From NCBI GenBank assembly GCA_934101865.1, contig CAKOSA010000010.1:1-40725 (forward strand): a DNA stretch of 40,725 bases. Direction: 5' to 3'. The position numbers and the translations under genes are program-made. Below are positions 34,259-40,725 of this stretch, piece by piece. Positions within the stretch are counted from its first letter, which is position 1; each line of letters begins with the position of its first letter. The stretch is from an uncultured Bacilli bacterium. GTDB taxonomy: Bacteria; Bacillota_I; Bacilli_A; RF39; UBA660. The notes beneath the pieces were generated by a model. The model searched no databases. It had not been told where the DNA came from and saw nothing but the letters and a program-made list of their open reading frames with translations.

Positions 34259-35424
34259 AATTCTGATAATTTTTGAAGTGAAAATTCATTATATTGTATG
34301 TTTAGATTTAATAATTTAATAATTTTACCAACTTTATTTTGAAGTTTGCCTTTAGGAACGTCAACTATAATTTCGTAAAATAAATCCATGTTAAGATTCC
34401 TTCTTACAATGCTTGCACCTTGCTCAGAAGAAATCTTATATTCAAATAGTGCTTTAGGAGATTTAATCCAATAATTAAAAAAATCTATATTTATATTATT
34501 ACTTATATTAAATATTTTGTAAGATGGTGAAACAATGCCTATATTGTATTCAGTATTTACATTTATATTTCCCATCCATAAATTTTGTGGACTAAGTACT
34601 AACTGATTCTTTTTTAATATTTTATAACCGGCATTATTATCACTAGCTGCTTGTTTATTAAAGTAATCTTTTTGTAAGTAAATTCCTTTTGACGTAGAAG
34701 ATAGTATTTCGTATTCATTATTTTTTGATGTTTTATTATTTTGTTCTACTAATATATTTTTTAAAGGTATTTTCTCTATTTCAATATTTTTAATAATATG
34801 ATTAATAAGTCCTTTTTTAAATAACTTAAGGGCTTCAATTTTCTTTGATTGAAGTTCTATTTTTTTGTCTAATAAATAAAGGGTATTTGCTATCTTAGAC
34901 TGCTCATTAATTGAAGGAATTTTAATGTTTAGTTTATTAATTGCCTCTTTAGAAATCCCATATACTTTAAATCCATTTGCTAAAACCCTTATTTGATTAT
35001 GAACTATTGGTGAATTAAAATAGTATCCTTTAAACATTGGTGCAAAAACATTTGAATTATCTCTAGCTAATATTGTATGTAATCCTGATACTGTATTATT
35101 ATTCACATTAACTACTTCGACTGCTTTTCCTATTCCCTCATAATCTTCTGAAGCATCTGCAAAAATAAGATCATTATTTTTTAATAATTCATATTTGTTA
35201 ACATAATTTATATCTTTAACATAGCTTGTAATTTCTTTATTTTCATTTACTATAGAATTATATTTTCTATGAATATCGCCATAATGCAGATTTTTCAATA
35301 TTCCTGATTCTGATAATTGCTCTCTTGGAAGTGAATTTGTACTAAAATATTGAAATATATCCGCTAAGTTTATTGGTTGCCACTCATCATTAAATTCTTT
35401 AAATCTTAATTTAGGAACATTCAT
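34225..35424 (-). CDS. hsdS: Type I specificity subunit, copy 1 (inverted relative to hsdM)
   Basis: HsdS reads the two halves of the target through two target-recognition domains (TRDs). This 399-residue protein has TRD1 (about 15-160), a central conserved helical region (EQSKIANTLYLLDKKIELQSKKIEALKLFKKG, about 173-206), TRD2 (about 215-365) and the C-terminal helix (SLQKLSELKKGLMQNMFV). It is transcribed toward hsdM, so it cannot be read from the hsdR-hsdM promoter. The start codon and 68 bp around it are perfectly repeated in inverse at hsdS2. No convincing promoter precedes it in the present orientation, so it may be silent now. The reading frame is intact. Confidence 0.93.
   Translation of the reverse strand: MNVPKLRFKEFNDEWQPINLADIFQYFSTNSLPREQLSESGILKNLHYGDIHRKYNSIVNENKEITSYVKDINYVNKYELLKNNDLIFADASEDYEGIGKAVEVVNVNNNTVSGLHTILARDNSNVFAPMFKGYYFNSPIVHNQIRVLANGFKVYGISKEAINKLNIKIPSINEQSKIANTLYLLDKKIELQSKKIEALKLFKKGLINHIIKNIEIEKIPLKNILVEQNNKTSKNNEYEILSSTSKGIYLQKDYFNKQAASDNNAGYKILKKNQLVLSPQNLWMGNINVNTEYNIGIVSPSYKIFNISNNINIDFFNYWIKSPKALFEYKISSEQGASIVRRNLNMDLFYEIIVDVPKGKLQNKVGKIIKLLNLNIQYNEFSLQKLSELKKGLMQNMFV
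34808..34824. repeat. 17-bp inverted repeat, copy in hsdS1 (cassette junction)
   Basis: The reverse complement is TTATTTAAAAAAGGACT, identical to 37729-37745 at the 5' edge of the half-hsdS cassette. It encodes LFKKGL between the central region and TRD2. Confidence 0.75.
34818..34872. repeat. Central hsdS inverted repeat, copy in hsdS1
   Basis: Matches 37097-37151 of hsdS2 in inverse at 49 of 55 positions. Perfect runs include CCTTAAGTTATTTA. It codes for the central conserved helices. Confidence 0.75.
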
Positions 35425-35458
35425 TTAATCACCACTTTTCAAGTCCTTAAGTTTAATA
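35391..35458. repeat. 68-bp perfect inverted repeat, left copy
   Basis: Reads as the exact reverse complement of 36559-36626. It spans the leader, Shine-Dalgarno, start codon and first 11 codons of hsdS1. Confidence 0.95.
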
Positions 35459-35480
35459 CTTGAAAAGCGTTGAATGTTCC
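35414..35480. repeat. Palindromic recombination-site-like structure
   Basis: GGAACATTCA (35414-35423) and CTTTTCAAGT (35435-35444) are matched by ACTTGAAAAG (35458-35467) and TGAATGTTCC (35471-35480) around a 13-base centre. The right half looks like a shortened, direct-orientation relic of the hsdS 5' end. Confidence 0.65.
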
Positions 35481-35486
35481 ATCATT

Positions 35487-35492
35487 TATAAT
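35487..35492 (+). promoter_or_regulatory. Possible -10 of the invertase gene
   Basis: A perfect TATAAT about 9 bases before the Shine-Dalgarno, but -35-like sequences (TTGAAA, TTGAAT) are at wrong distances (21 and 11 bp). Confidence 0.35.
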
Positions 35493-35516
35493 ATTTAAAG
35501 AAAGGAGATGAATTTA

Positions 35517-36488
35517 ATGCTAATTAAATCAAAAAAAATATTTTACAAAGACTGGATTTATTCATGGCTAATTGAGAAAAAAGATTATATTAAGGAATCT
35601 ACTTATGCGAATTATTCTAATAATATCTTTAATCATATAATACCAAATTTAGGTGATTATACATTAAGTGAATTAAATCATAAAATTATACAAGATTTCT
35701 TATTAGAATTATCTAAAAATGGCAAAAAAAATGGTTTGGGTGGATTGTCAGAAAAAACTATCAAAGATATTACAATCATCGTTAAAGGCAGTATAAAAAA
35801 AGGAATAAATGAGGATAGGATTAAACATATTGAGCTAACATTTAATTATCCAAAAGAAAATAAAGATAAAAGTATTTATATTTTAACAAAACATGAACAA
35901 AATAAACTTACTGATTATGTATTAAATAATTTAACTTCCAGAAATATAGGTATATTATTATCTTTATATTCAGGCATAAGAATCGGTGAATTATGTGCAT
36001 TACAATGGAAAGATATTGATTTTAAAAATAATAAATTAATTATTTCAAAAACTGTACAACGCATATATATAAAAGACAAAGATAAAAATATATCAAAGGT
36101 TATAATAACCTCACCAAAAACTAAAAATGCAAATAGAGAAATCCCCATTAATAAAGATTTTATAGAAATCCTTAAAAAAATCAAATCAGACAACGAATAT
36201 TATATTCTATCAAACAGTGAGAAATATATTGAGCCTAGAACATACAGAAAACACTTTAATAAAGTTCTAAAAGAAAATAAAATTAAACATTTTAACTTTC
36301 ATTCCTTAAGACATACCTTTGCTACAAACTGCATCACATTAGGCTGTGATTATAAAACAGTAAGTGAATTGTTAGGCCATGCTAATGTTAATATCACTTT
36401 AAATCTTTATGTTCATCCTAGATATTCTCAAAAGAAAAAATGTATAGATCTAGTCAGTAAAATATTTCAAGAAAAGGCAAATAAATAG
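35517..36488 (+). CDS. Tyrosine recombinase (hsdS invertase)
   Basis: A phage-integrase-family recombinase of 323 residues. The N-terminal SAM-like DNA-binding domain (about 5-110) is followed by the catalytic domain. The full set of active-site residues is visible: R155 in SGIRIGEL, H262 and R265 in HSLRHTF, H288 in LGHANV and nucleophile Y298 in NLYVHP. The ATG at 35517 is preferred because the upstream in-frame ATG at 35508 abuts AAAGGAG with no spacing. It lies between two head-to-head hsdS genes, inside a perfect 68-bp inverted repeat, which is the arrangement of known hsdS-inverting loci. Its own gene flips with each event. Confidence 0.93.
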   Translation: MLIKSKKIFYKDWIYSWLIEKKDYIKESTYANYSNNIFNHIIPNLGDYTLSELNHKIIQDFLLELSKNGKKNGLGGLSEKTIKDITIIVKGSIKKGINEDRIKHIELTFNYPKENKDKSIYILTKHEQNKLTDYVLNNLTSRNIGILLSLYSGIRIGELCALQWKDIDFKNNKLIISKTVQRIYIKDKDKNISKVIITSPKTKNANREIPINKDFIEILKKIKSDNEYYILSNSEKYIEPRTYRKHFNKVLKENKIKHFNFHSLRHTFATNCITLGCDYKTVSELLGHANVNITLNLYVHPRYSQKKKCIDLVSKIFQEKANK

Positions 36489-36523
36489 CTTTTTCTTTTT
36501 AATGTCAAAAAAGTTAAAAAGTA

Positions 36524-36532
36524 TGATATAAT
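36524..36532 (+). promoter_or_regulatory. Invertible promoter facing hsdS2
   Basis: TGATATAAT, an extended perfect -10 (weak -35 TGTCAA at 18 bp), lies between the invertase stop and the right 68-bp repeat. It is therefore inside the invertible segment and points at hsdS2 in the present orientation. Confidence 0.6.
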
Positions 36533-36558
36533 TATATATAGTAAGTTTGGTATCTTTT

Positions 36559-36626
36559 TATTAAACTTAAGGACTTGAAAAGTGGTGATTAAATGAATGT
36601 TCCTAAATTAAGATTTAAAGAATTTA
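36559..36626. repeat. 68-bp perfect inverted repeat, right copy
   Basis: Exact inverse of 35391-35458, checked base by base. It spans the leader, GGTGAT Shine-Dalgarno, ATG and first 11 codons of hsdS2. Confidence 0.95.
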
Positions 36627-37711
36627 GTGACGAATGGAAAAAGGCAAAACTAAGTTCATTTGTGAATATTAATCCTAAAAATAATTCATTGCCAGATAAA
36701 TTTATATATATTGATTTAGAAAGCGTTAATAACGGATTGTTAACTAGTAAAAAAATAGTAAATAAATCAGAGGCTCCAAGCAGAGCTCAAAGAACCATTA
36801 TAAAAAATGACATACTTTATCAAACTGTGAGACCGTATCAAATGAATAATTTATTTATTAATAGTTTAGATTCTGATTATCCTTATATTGCATCTACTGG
36901 ATATGCTTTATTAAGGACAAAAGAAAATCCTTATTTTGTATATAGTATTTTGTATCAAAAATCCTTTGTTAACAAAGTATTAGATATGTGTACTGGAACT
37001 AGTTATCCAGCGATAAGTGCAAATGATTTAGGAACAATATCTATATGTCTTCCATCCATAAAAGAACAAGAAAAAATCGGCAAAACATTGTCATTATTAG
37101 ATAAAAAAATAGAACTACAAACTAAAAAAATTGAAGACCTTAAGTTATTTACCAAAAAATTAGAAACTCAATATATTTTTAATAGTAATAATGAATATAA
37201 TCAAAAAAGAATAGATGAAATTTTTAATATTAAAGCTGGTGGTGATTTAAATAAAAGTAATATTTCATTTATAAAAACTCCTTTATTTTGCTATCCTATA
37301 TATTCAAATAATTTAGAAATGAATGGGTTATATGGATATAGTGACATATATAAAATTGAGGAGGAATCCATTACTGTTACTGGTAGAGGTGATATTGGAA
37401 AAGCAATAAAAAGAGAAGGAAAATATTACCCTATAGTTAGATTATTAGTTTTAATTCCCAAAATAAGTGTTAATTTAATATATATGCAAGAAGCTATTAA
37501 TAATTTAAAATTAATACAAGAGTCAACAGGAGTTCCACAATTAACAGCCCCACAAATATCAAAATATAAAGTTTCATACCCAACATTGGATATTCAAAAT
37601 AAATATGGTGATATACTACTTTTATTACAAGAAAAAATAAGATATGAAATTAGAAAAACAGAAAAATTACAGCAACTAAAAAAAGGACTTCTGCAAAATA
37701 TGTTTATATAA
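36593..37711 (+). CDS. hsdS: Type I specificity subunit, copy 2
   Basis: 372 residues with two TRDs. The first 11 codons are identical to hsdS1 (MNVPKLRFKEF), then TRD1 diverges completely (about 15-155). The central helices (EQEKIGKTLSLLDKKIELQTKKIEDLKLF, about 161-189) resemble copy 1, TRD2 (about 195-345) is different again, and the C-terminal helix QQLKKGLLQNMFI matches. The start follows GGTGATTAA. It lies downstream of the extended -10 at 36524-36532, so it is the copy likely to be expressed in the sequenced state. It should pair with HsdM/HsdR encoded about 2.4 kb away. Confidence 0.93.
   Translation: MNVPKLRFKEFSDEWKKAKLSSFVNINPKNNSLPDKFIYIDLESVNNGLLTSKKIVNKSEAPSRAQRTIIKNDILYQTVRPYQMNNLFINSLDSDYPYIASTGYALLRTKENPYFVYSILYQKSFVNKVLDMCTGTSYPAISANDLGTISICLPSIKEQEKIGKTLSLLDKKIELQTKKIEDLKLFTKKLETQYIFNSNNEYNQKRIDEIFNIKAGGDLNKSNISFIKTPLFCYPIYSNNLEMNGLYGYSDIYKIEEESITVTGRGDIGKAIKREGKYYPIVRLLVLIPKISVNLIYMQEAINNLKLIQESTGVPQLTAPQISKYKVSYPTLDIQNKYGDILLLLQEKIRYEIRKTEKLQQLKKGLLQNMFI
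37097..37151. repeat. Central hsdS inverted repeat, copy in hsdS2
   Basis: Inverse match of 34818-34872, 49 of 55 bases. Recombination here would exchange TRD1 between hsdS1 and hsdS2. Confidence 0.75.
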
Positions 37712-37728
37712 GTTTTTTAGTATCTTCT

Positions 37729-37745
37729 TTATTTAAAAAAGGACT
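37729..37745. repeat. 17-bp inverted repeat, copy at cassette edge
   Basis: TTATTTAAAAAAGGACT, inverse of 34808-34824. Recombination here would exchange TRD2 between hsdS1 and the cassette. Confidence 0.75.
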
Positions 37746-38301
37746 AATTTATAATGAAAAAAGAAATAATAACTCATGGAATGAATATAAAATATCTGAT
37801 ATTATGAATATAACCAGAGGAACTGTTATACCAAAAACGGAAATATCTGAGTGCTTAAACAATGAATTTAAATATCCTGTATATTCATCTCAAACATCTA
37901 ATAATGGTATATTGGGGTATGATAATAAATTCGATTTTAATGGTAAATTTCTAACTTGGACTACGGATGGAGCCAACGCTGGTAAAGTATTTTATAGAGA
38001 TGGGAAATTCAGATGCACTAATGTTTGTGGTATTTTATACAATAAAGATAATAGATATGTTAGTGAATTAACAGCAGAATTATTAAATATAGAAACACCT
38101 AAATATGTTTCTTATATTGGAAATCCTAAATTAATGAATAATGTTATGGGTAATATAATAATTAAATTACCCGATTCATCAGAAGATTATTTATTTAGTT
38201 CGATTTTAAAAATTATTAACAAAAAATTAACGAGAGAAGAAGAAAAACTTGATAAATTATTCGAATTAAAAAAAGGATTTATGCAGAATATGTTTGTTTA
38301 A
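37729..38301 (+). pseudogene. hsdS: Silent 3'-half hsdS cassette (TRD2 only)
   Basis: An open frame without a start of its own. It begins LFKKGLI, homologous to the end of the hsdS1 central region, then NSWNEYKISDIMNITRG, a third distinct TRD2, and ends in the conserved helix LDKLFELKKGFMQNMFV. Upstream of the junction the frame runs into the end of hsdS2 without homology, and there is no TRD1. An ATG at 37804 could be misread as a gene start but lies inside the TRD and has no Shine-Dalgarno. The sequence is intact rather than decayed, as expected for a donor cassette kept by recombination, not a dying pseudogene. Confidence 0.85.
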
Positions 38302-38391
38302 TTTAAAATCATATTTTGTTATTATAACTTACTATATAAAGTCATTATAAGTTATATTATAACTTACATTTTAACACTCTCTTTTTTGACA

Positions 38392-38419
38392 TTGACTTCT
38401 AATTTATTTACGATATAAT
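38392..38419 (+). promoter_or_regulatory. Promoter of a structured leader RNA
   Basis: TTGACT (38392-38397), 16 bp, TATAAT (38414-38419). A second TTGACA lies six bases upstream and a second TATAAT nine bases downstream. Confidence 0.55.
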
Positions 38420-38429
38420 TATTATAATA

Positions 38430-38502
38430 TAGCAATAGTTCTAGGATATGAACTATTAGATGCTAAAATACTATATTCAGTTTATGAGTATAGTATTTTT
38501 TT
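38430..38502 (+). ncRNA. Structured leader or small RNA: two hairpins, the second terminator-like
   Basis: The first hairpin pairs AATAGTTC with GAACTATT, extended by TAGC/GCTA (38430-38465). The second pairs AAAATACTATA with TATAGTATTTT (38465-38475 with 38489-38499) and runs into T7. The hairpins share a base, as attenuators do. AAGGAGG follows at 38504 but opens only a six-codon frame. Confidence 0.5.
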
Positions 38503-39009
38503 GTAAGGAGGAATTGTTATCTAAAATTATATAAATAAAAAGTATGTACCAAGAAATTATAAAAAAATAAATAATTAAGGTACCTAAAAAAGTTGGTTTA
38601 TGTGTGAAAAGAGGTTCATAATCAGCAATTTTGTTAATCCAAAAGTATGTCATTTGTATAACCATTTGTGTGTCTAACTGCTATTTTTGATACAAAATTT
38701 GCTATTTTTAGTTAACCCAATAGTATGACATTTATTTTAATGTATGACAAAGTAGTCTTTCACAATCCCTTTAAAATAGGGCTAAACTCCCCACTGGGAA
38801 GTTATTTGTCAGCCATCCTTATCCTGCTAAAAATAAACACGCGGAATATTTAGAAAATTAGAGAATTAAAGTCATAAGTTATGTACCCAATTTTATATAA
38901 AAACAATAAAAAAATTTATTAAGGAGGAGTGATTTATAAGATGTAAAAGTAATATAAATTTAAGTTTTAGGAATATATTTAAGTATGAAACCAAAAGGGG
39001 TAGGTTGGT
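38503..39009. other. Non-coding stretch with orphan ribosome-binding sites
   Basis: There is no gene I can support here. AAGGAGG occurs at 38504 and 38921, each followed by a frame that stops within six codons. Near-repeats of AGTATGACATTT occur at 38641-38735, and an imperfect hairpin around CCCCACTGGG lies at about 38788-38804. It looks like decayed or regulatory DNA upstream of the recombinase. Confidence 0.5.
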
Positions 39010-39195
39010 ATGATAATAACTGAAACATTCAAAAATGATGGTAAAGATATATTGACTTTATTACAAGAGTATGTATGTTTAATACTTAAATATAAAGATG
39101 AAAATAATAAAATAAATGACACAAATGATGGTAAGAGAGTTATAATAGAAACGGCAAACAAGATGCTATGCAAAAGAAAGGAGAAGAATGTATAG
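39010..39195 (+). CDS. Small hypothetical protein upstream of the serine recombinase
   Basis: 61 residues, mostly charged and helical (KYKDENNKINDTNDGKRVII), with two Cys and no membrane segment. The Shine-Dalgarno is weak (AGGGG about 14 bases upstream). The stop overlaps the recombinase start, and the recombinase Shine-Dalgarno (AAAGGAGAAG) is in its last codons, so it may be a coupled partner or accessory of the recombinase. It is not recognised as any family. Confidence 0.5.
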   Translation: MIITETFKNDGKDILTLLQEYVCLILKYKDENNKINDTNDGKRVIIETANKMLCKRKEKNV

Positions 39196-40725
39196 CACAG
39201 TAAAACCACCATCATTTTATAATGTAGGAATATACATAAGATTATCGCAAGAAGATGAAGATAAGGCACATAAAAGAGAGTCTGAAAGTGAGAGTGTATT
39301 AAATCAAAGAAGTTTGCTTATGAATTTTTTAAGAGATAATGGATTTGTTTTAACTGATGAGTATGTTGATGATGGATATTCAGGTACTAACTTTGATAGA
39401 CCAGCATTTAAAAGATTACTTGAAGACATAGAAAAGGGAAAAATAAATTGTGTTATAACCAAAGACTTATCAAGATTAGGTAGAGATTATATCAAGTGTG
39501 GCTATTATATAGAACAATATTTTCCATTAAAGAAAGTTAGATATATATCTATACTAGACAATGTAGATACTTTCTTGGATTCTGCAAATAATGATATAGC
39601 ACCTTTCAAAGCTTTATTTAATGATATGACTAGCAAAGATACATCAAAGAAAATAAAATCAATATTAAGAGATAAAAAAGTGAAAGGTAAGTTTATAGGT
39701 AGTAAACCAAGTTTTGGGTACATGAGAGATCCACTTGATAAAGGACATCTAATACCGAATCCAGACACAGCATGGATAGTAAAAAGAATATTTAATGAAG
39801 TATCAAGAGGAGATAAAATATCAGATATAATTGAAAGACTAAATAACGAGAATATTCCAACACCAAGTGCATACAAACAAATAAAAAAATCAAAAAGACA
39901 AATAAATGGATACATCTGGACTTGTAGTACGATTAATAAAATATTAAAGAATAGAATGTATACTGGTGATATGATTCAAAATGTTCAGACAAAATTAAAC
40001 TATAAGTCACAAAAGAGAATATGTCTTTCTAGTGAGTATTGGATAATTGTAGAAAATACCCATGAACCATTAGTAGATAGAGTAGTATTTAATCAAATAC
40101 AGACAAGTGCTAACAGAACTAGAACAGTAAAATTAAACCGTCCACAGAGGCTATTAGAGGGCTTACTTTATTGCAAAGAGTGTGGTAATAAGCTAACGGT
40201 TAGCTATAGAGAAAAACGCAATTACTGGTCTATAAATTGCAACAAATATTCTAGAAGTCCAAGACAAAGATTATGTGAACCACACTTTTCAGAGTATAAT
40301 AGTTTTGAAAAGACAGTTTTAAATCAAATCAAAAAAACTTGTAAAAAGTATATAGAAAAAGTTGATATTGATAGTTTAGTATCTAACGTGAAAAGTGAAA
40401 AAGATAACAAAGAAAATTTAATTATAGAAAAACAAAAATTAGAAAATAATATCAAAGAACTACAGCTAAAAATAGATGCATTATATGAAGACAAATATAA
40501 TGGGATAATCTCAGTTGATACTTATACAAGATTATCTTCTAACACTGAAAATCTAATAAGAACATACAACTCTAGAGTAAAAGAATTAGAAAGTTCTATT
40601 AATGAAGTTCCTAAAAAATATAATGATGAAGAAACAAAACAAAAAATCAAAGAATTAATTAGTATGAAAAAACCTACTAGAGAATTATTATTCATACTAG
40701 TAGATAAAATAATTGTTGATAAAGA
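39188..40725 (+). CDS. Large serine recombinase, 3' end outside window
   Basis: Integrates and excises mobile elements through a 5'-phosphoserine intermediate. 512 codons are visible and open to the window edge. The resolvase-like catalytic domain has S20 in YIRLSQED, VDDGYSGTNFDRP and KDLSRLGRDY. The recombinase domain follows (about 170-280; KPSFGYMRDP and NNENIPTPS). Next are a zinc ribbon (CKECGNKLTVSYREK, then a later NCNKY) and a long coiled coil (about 415-480). This layout is that of Tn4451/Tn5397-type (TnpX/TndX) recombinases of conjugative or mobilisable elements. The start at 39188 follows AAAGGAGAAG and overlaps the small gene before it. It probably marks an end of an element that continues outside the window. 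Confidence 0.93.
   Translation, partial: MYSTVKPPSFYNVGIYIRLSQEDEDKAHKRESESESVLNQRSLLMNFLRDNGFVLTDEYVDDGYSGTNFDRPAFKRLLEDIEKGKINCVITKDLSRLGRDYIKCGYYIEQYFPLKKVRYISILDNVDTFLDSANNDIAPFKALFNDMTSKDTSKKIKSILRDKKVKGKFIGSKPSFGYMRDPLDKGHLIPNPDTAWIVKRIFNEVSRGDKISDIIERLNNENIPTPSAYKQIKKSKRQINGYIWTCSTINKILKNRMYTGDMIQNVQTKLNYKSQKRICLSSEYWIIVENTHEPLVDRVVFNQIQTSANRTRTVKLNRPQRLLEGLLYCKECGNKLTVSYREKRNYWSINCNKYSRSPRQRLCEPHFSEYNSFEKTVLNQIKKTCKKYIEKVDIDSLVSNVKSEKDNKENLIIEKQKLENNIKELQLKIDALYEDKYNGIISVDTYTRLSSNTENLIRTYNSRVKELESSINEVPKKYNDEETKQKIKELISMKKPTRELLFILVDKIIVDK

Larger units (their letters stand above)
27475..40725 (+). mobile_element. Putative genomic island or integrative element (right end outside window)
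   Basis: From the truncated amidase onward, genes use A/T-ending codons far more than the leftward genes. They comprise a type I restriction system, an invertase and a large serine recombinase. No attachment-site duplication could be identified because the right edge is not in the window. Boundaries are inference. Confidence 0.45.

Noticed and set aside
34808..37745. CRISPR-like repeats around hsdS
   Set aside because: The repeats are inverted, gene-internal and unevenly spaced; no spacer-repeat array was seen anywhere in the window.
37804..38301. Independent small restriction-specificity gene starting at 37804
   Set aside because: The homology begins upstream at 37729 and the ATG is internal to the TRD without a ribosome-binding site; it is a half-gene cassette.
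39505..39915. Minus-strand frame of 136 codons inside the recombinase
   Set aside because: It is antisense to a conserved catalytic region and has no ribosome-binding site.

Overview
This is an AT-rich bacterial window that reads as a Bacillota (Firmicutes) chromosome. The support is strong Gram-positive Shine-Dalgarno sequences, a gerA-type spore-germination operon, an agr peptide quorum-sensing locus, long-form HPF, Ffh, and TGA used as a stop. It is probably an uncultured gut lineage, but the sequence alone does not fix the genus. No rRNA and no CRISPR array were seen; there is one tRNA (Gly-GCC). Many promoters are compact: an extended -10 or consensus promoter lies only a few bases upstream of the Shine-Dalgarno, so predicted leaders are very short.

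Layout of the core part (1-27.5 kb). 1-3.6 kb holds the 3' part of a nucleoside kinase, acetate kinase (ackA) and the nanoRNase/pAp phosphatase nrnA. 3.6-5.0 kb is a TnpB-only IS200/IS605-type element with a candidate omega RNA at its 3' end. 5.0-10.2 kb has hpf (+) facing a carboxylesterase-like hydrolase and the gerAA-gerAC-gerAB operon (-). 10.2-11.6 kb is a membrane-anchored S41 processing protease. 11.6-14.6 kb is a split agr system: agrA-agrC (+) converges on agrB-agrD (-). The 39-residue agrD was found by reading the minus strand, and a 16-bp motif recurs in both agr upstream regions. 14.8-18.6 kb has a secreted, membrane-anchored stalk protein, an RluA-type pseudouridine synthase, an rRNA-methyltransferase-like gene, an Hsp20 and a small membrane protein. 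18.6-22.8 kb is an operon behind a textbook MerR-type promoter (19-bp spacer): an NmlR/AdhR-like regulator, a DXS-like thiamine-diphosphate enzyme, two flavodoxins, a CMD-family protein and a cupin. It ends in a nested hairpin. 22.9-27.1 kb holds tRNA-Gly, ffh, and a metal-resistance operon (ArsR/CadC-type repressor, free-standing HMA protein, P1B ATPase).

Accessory part (27.2 kb to the end). A truncated cell-wall amidase marks the left side of what looks like an acquired island with different codon usage. A consensus promoter drives an AAA_14/DUF4143 ATPase, hsdR, hsdM and a DUF4268 protein. Next comes an invertible hsdS locus: hsdS1 (-), a tyrosine recombinase (+), hsdS2 (+) and a promoterless 3'-half hsdS cassette (+). 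A perfect 68-bp inverted repeat covers the 5' ends of both hsdS genes and flanks the recombinase. An extended -10 promoter facing hsdS2 lies inside the invertible segment. Further inverted repeats lie at the central conserved region and at the cassette junction. The architecture predicts switching of both hsdS expression and target-recognition-domain combination, hence phase-variable DNA methylation.

The window ends with a structured leader-like RNA region, a small unknown gene and a large serine recombinase cut by the window edge, which suggests the island is, or abuts, an integrative element.
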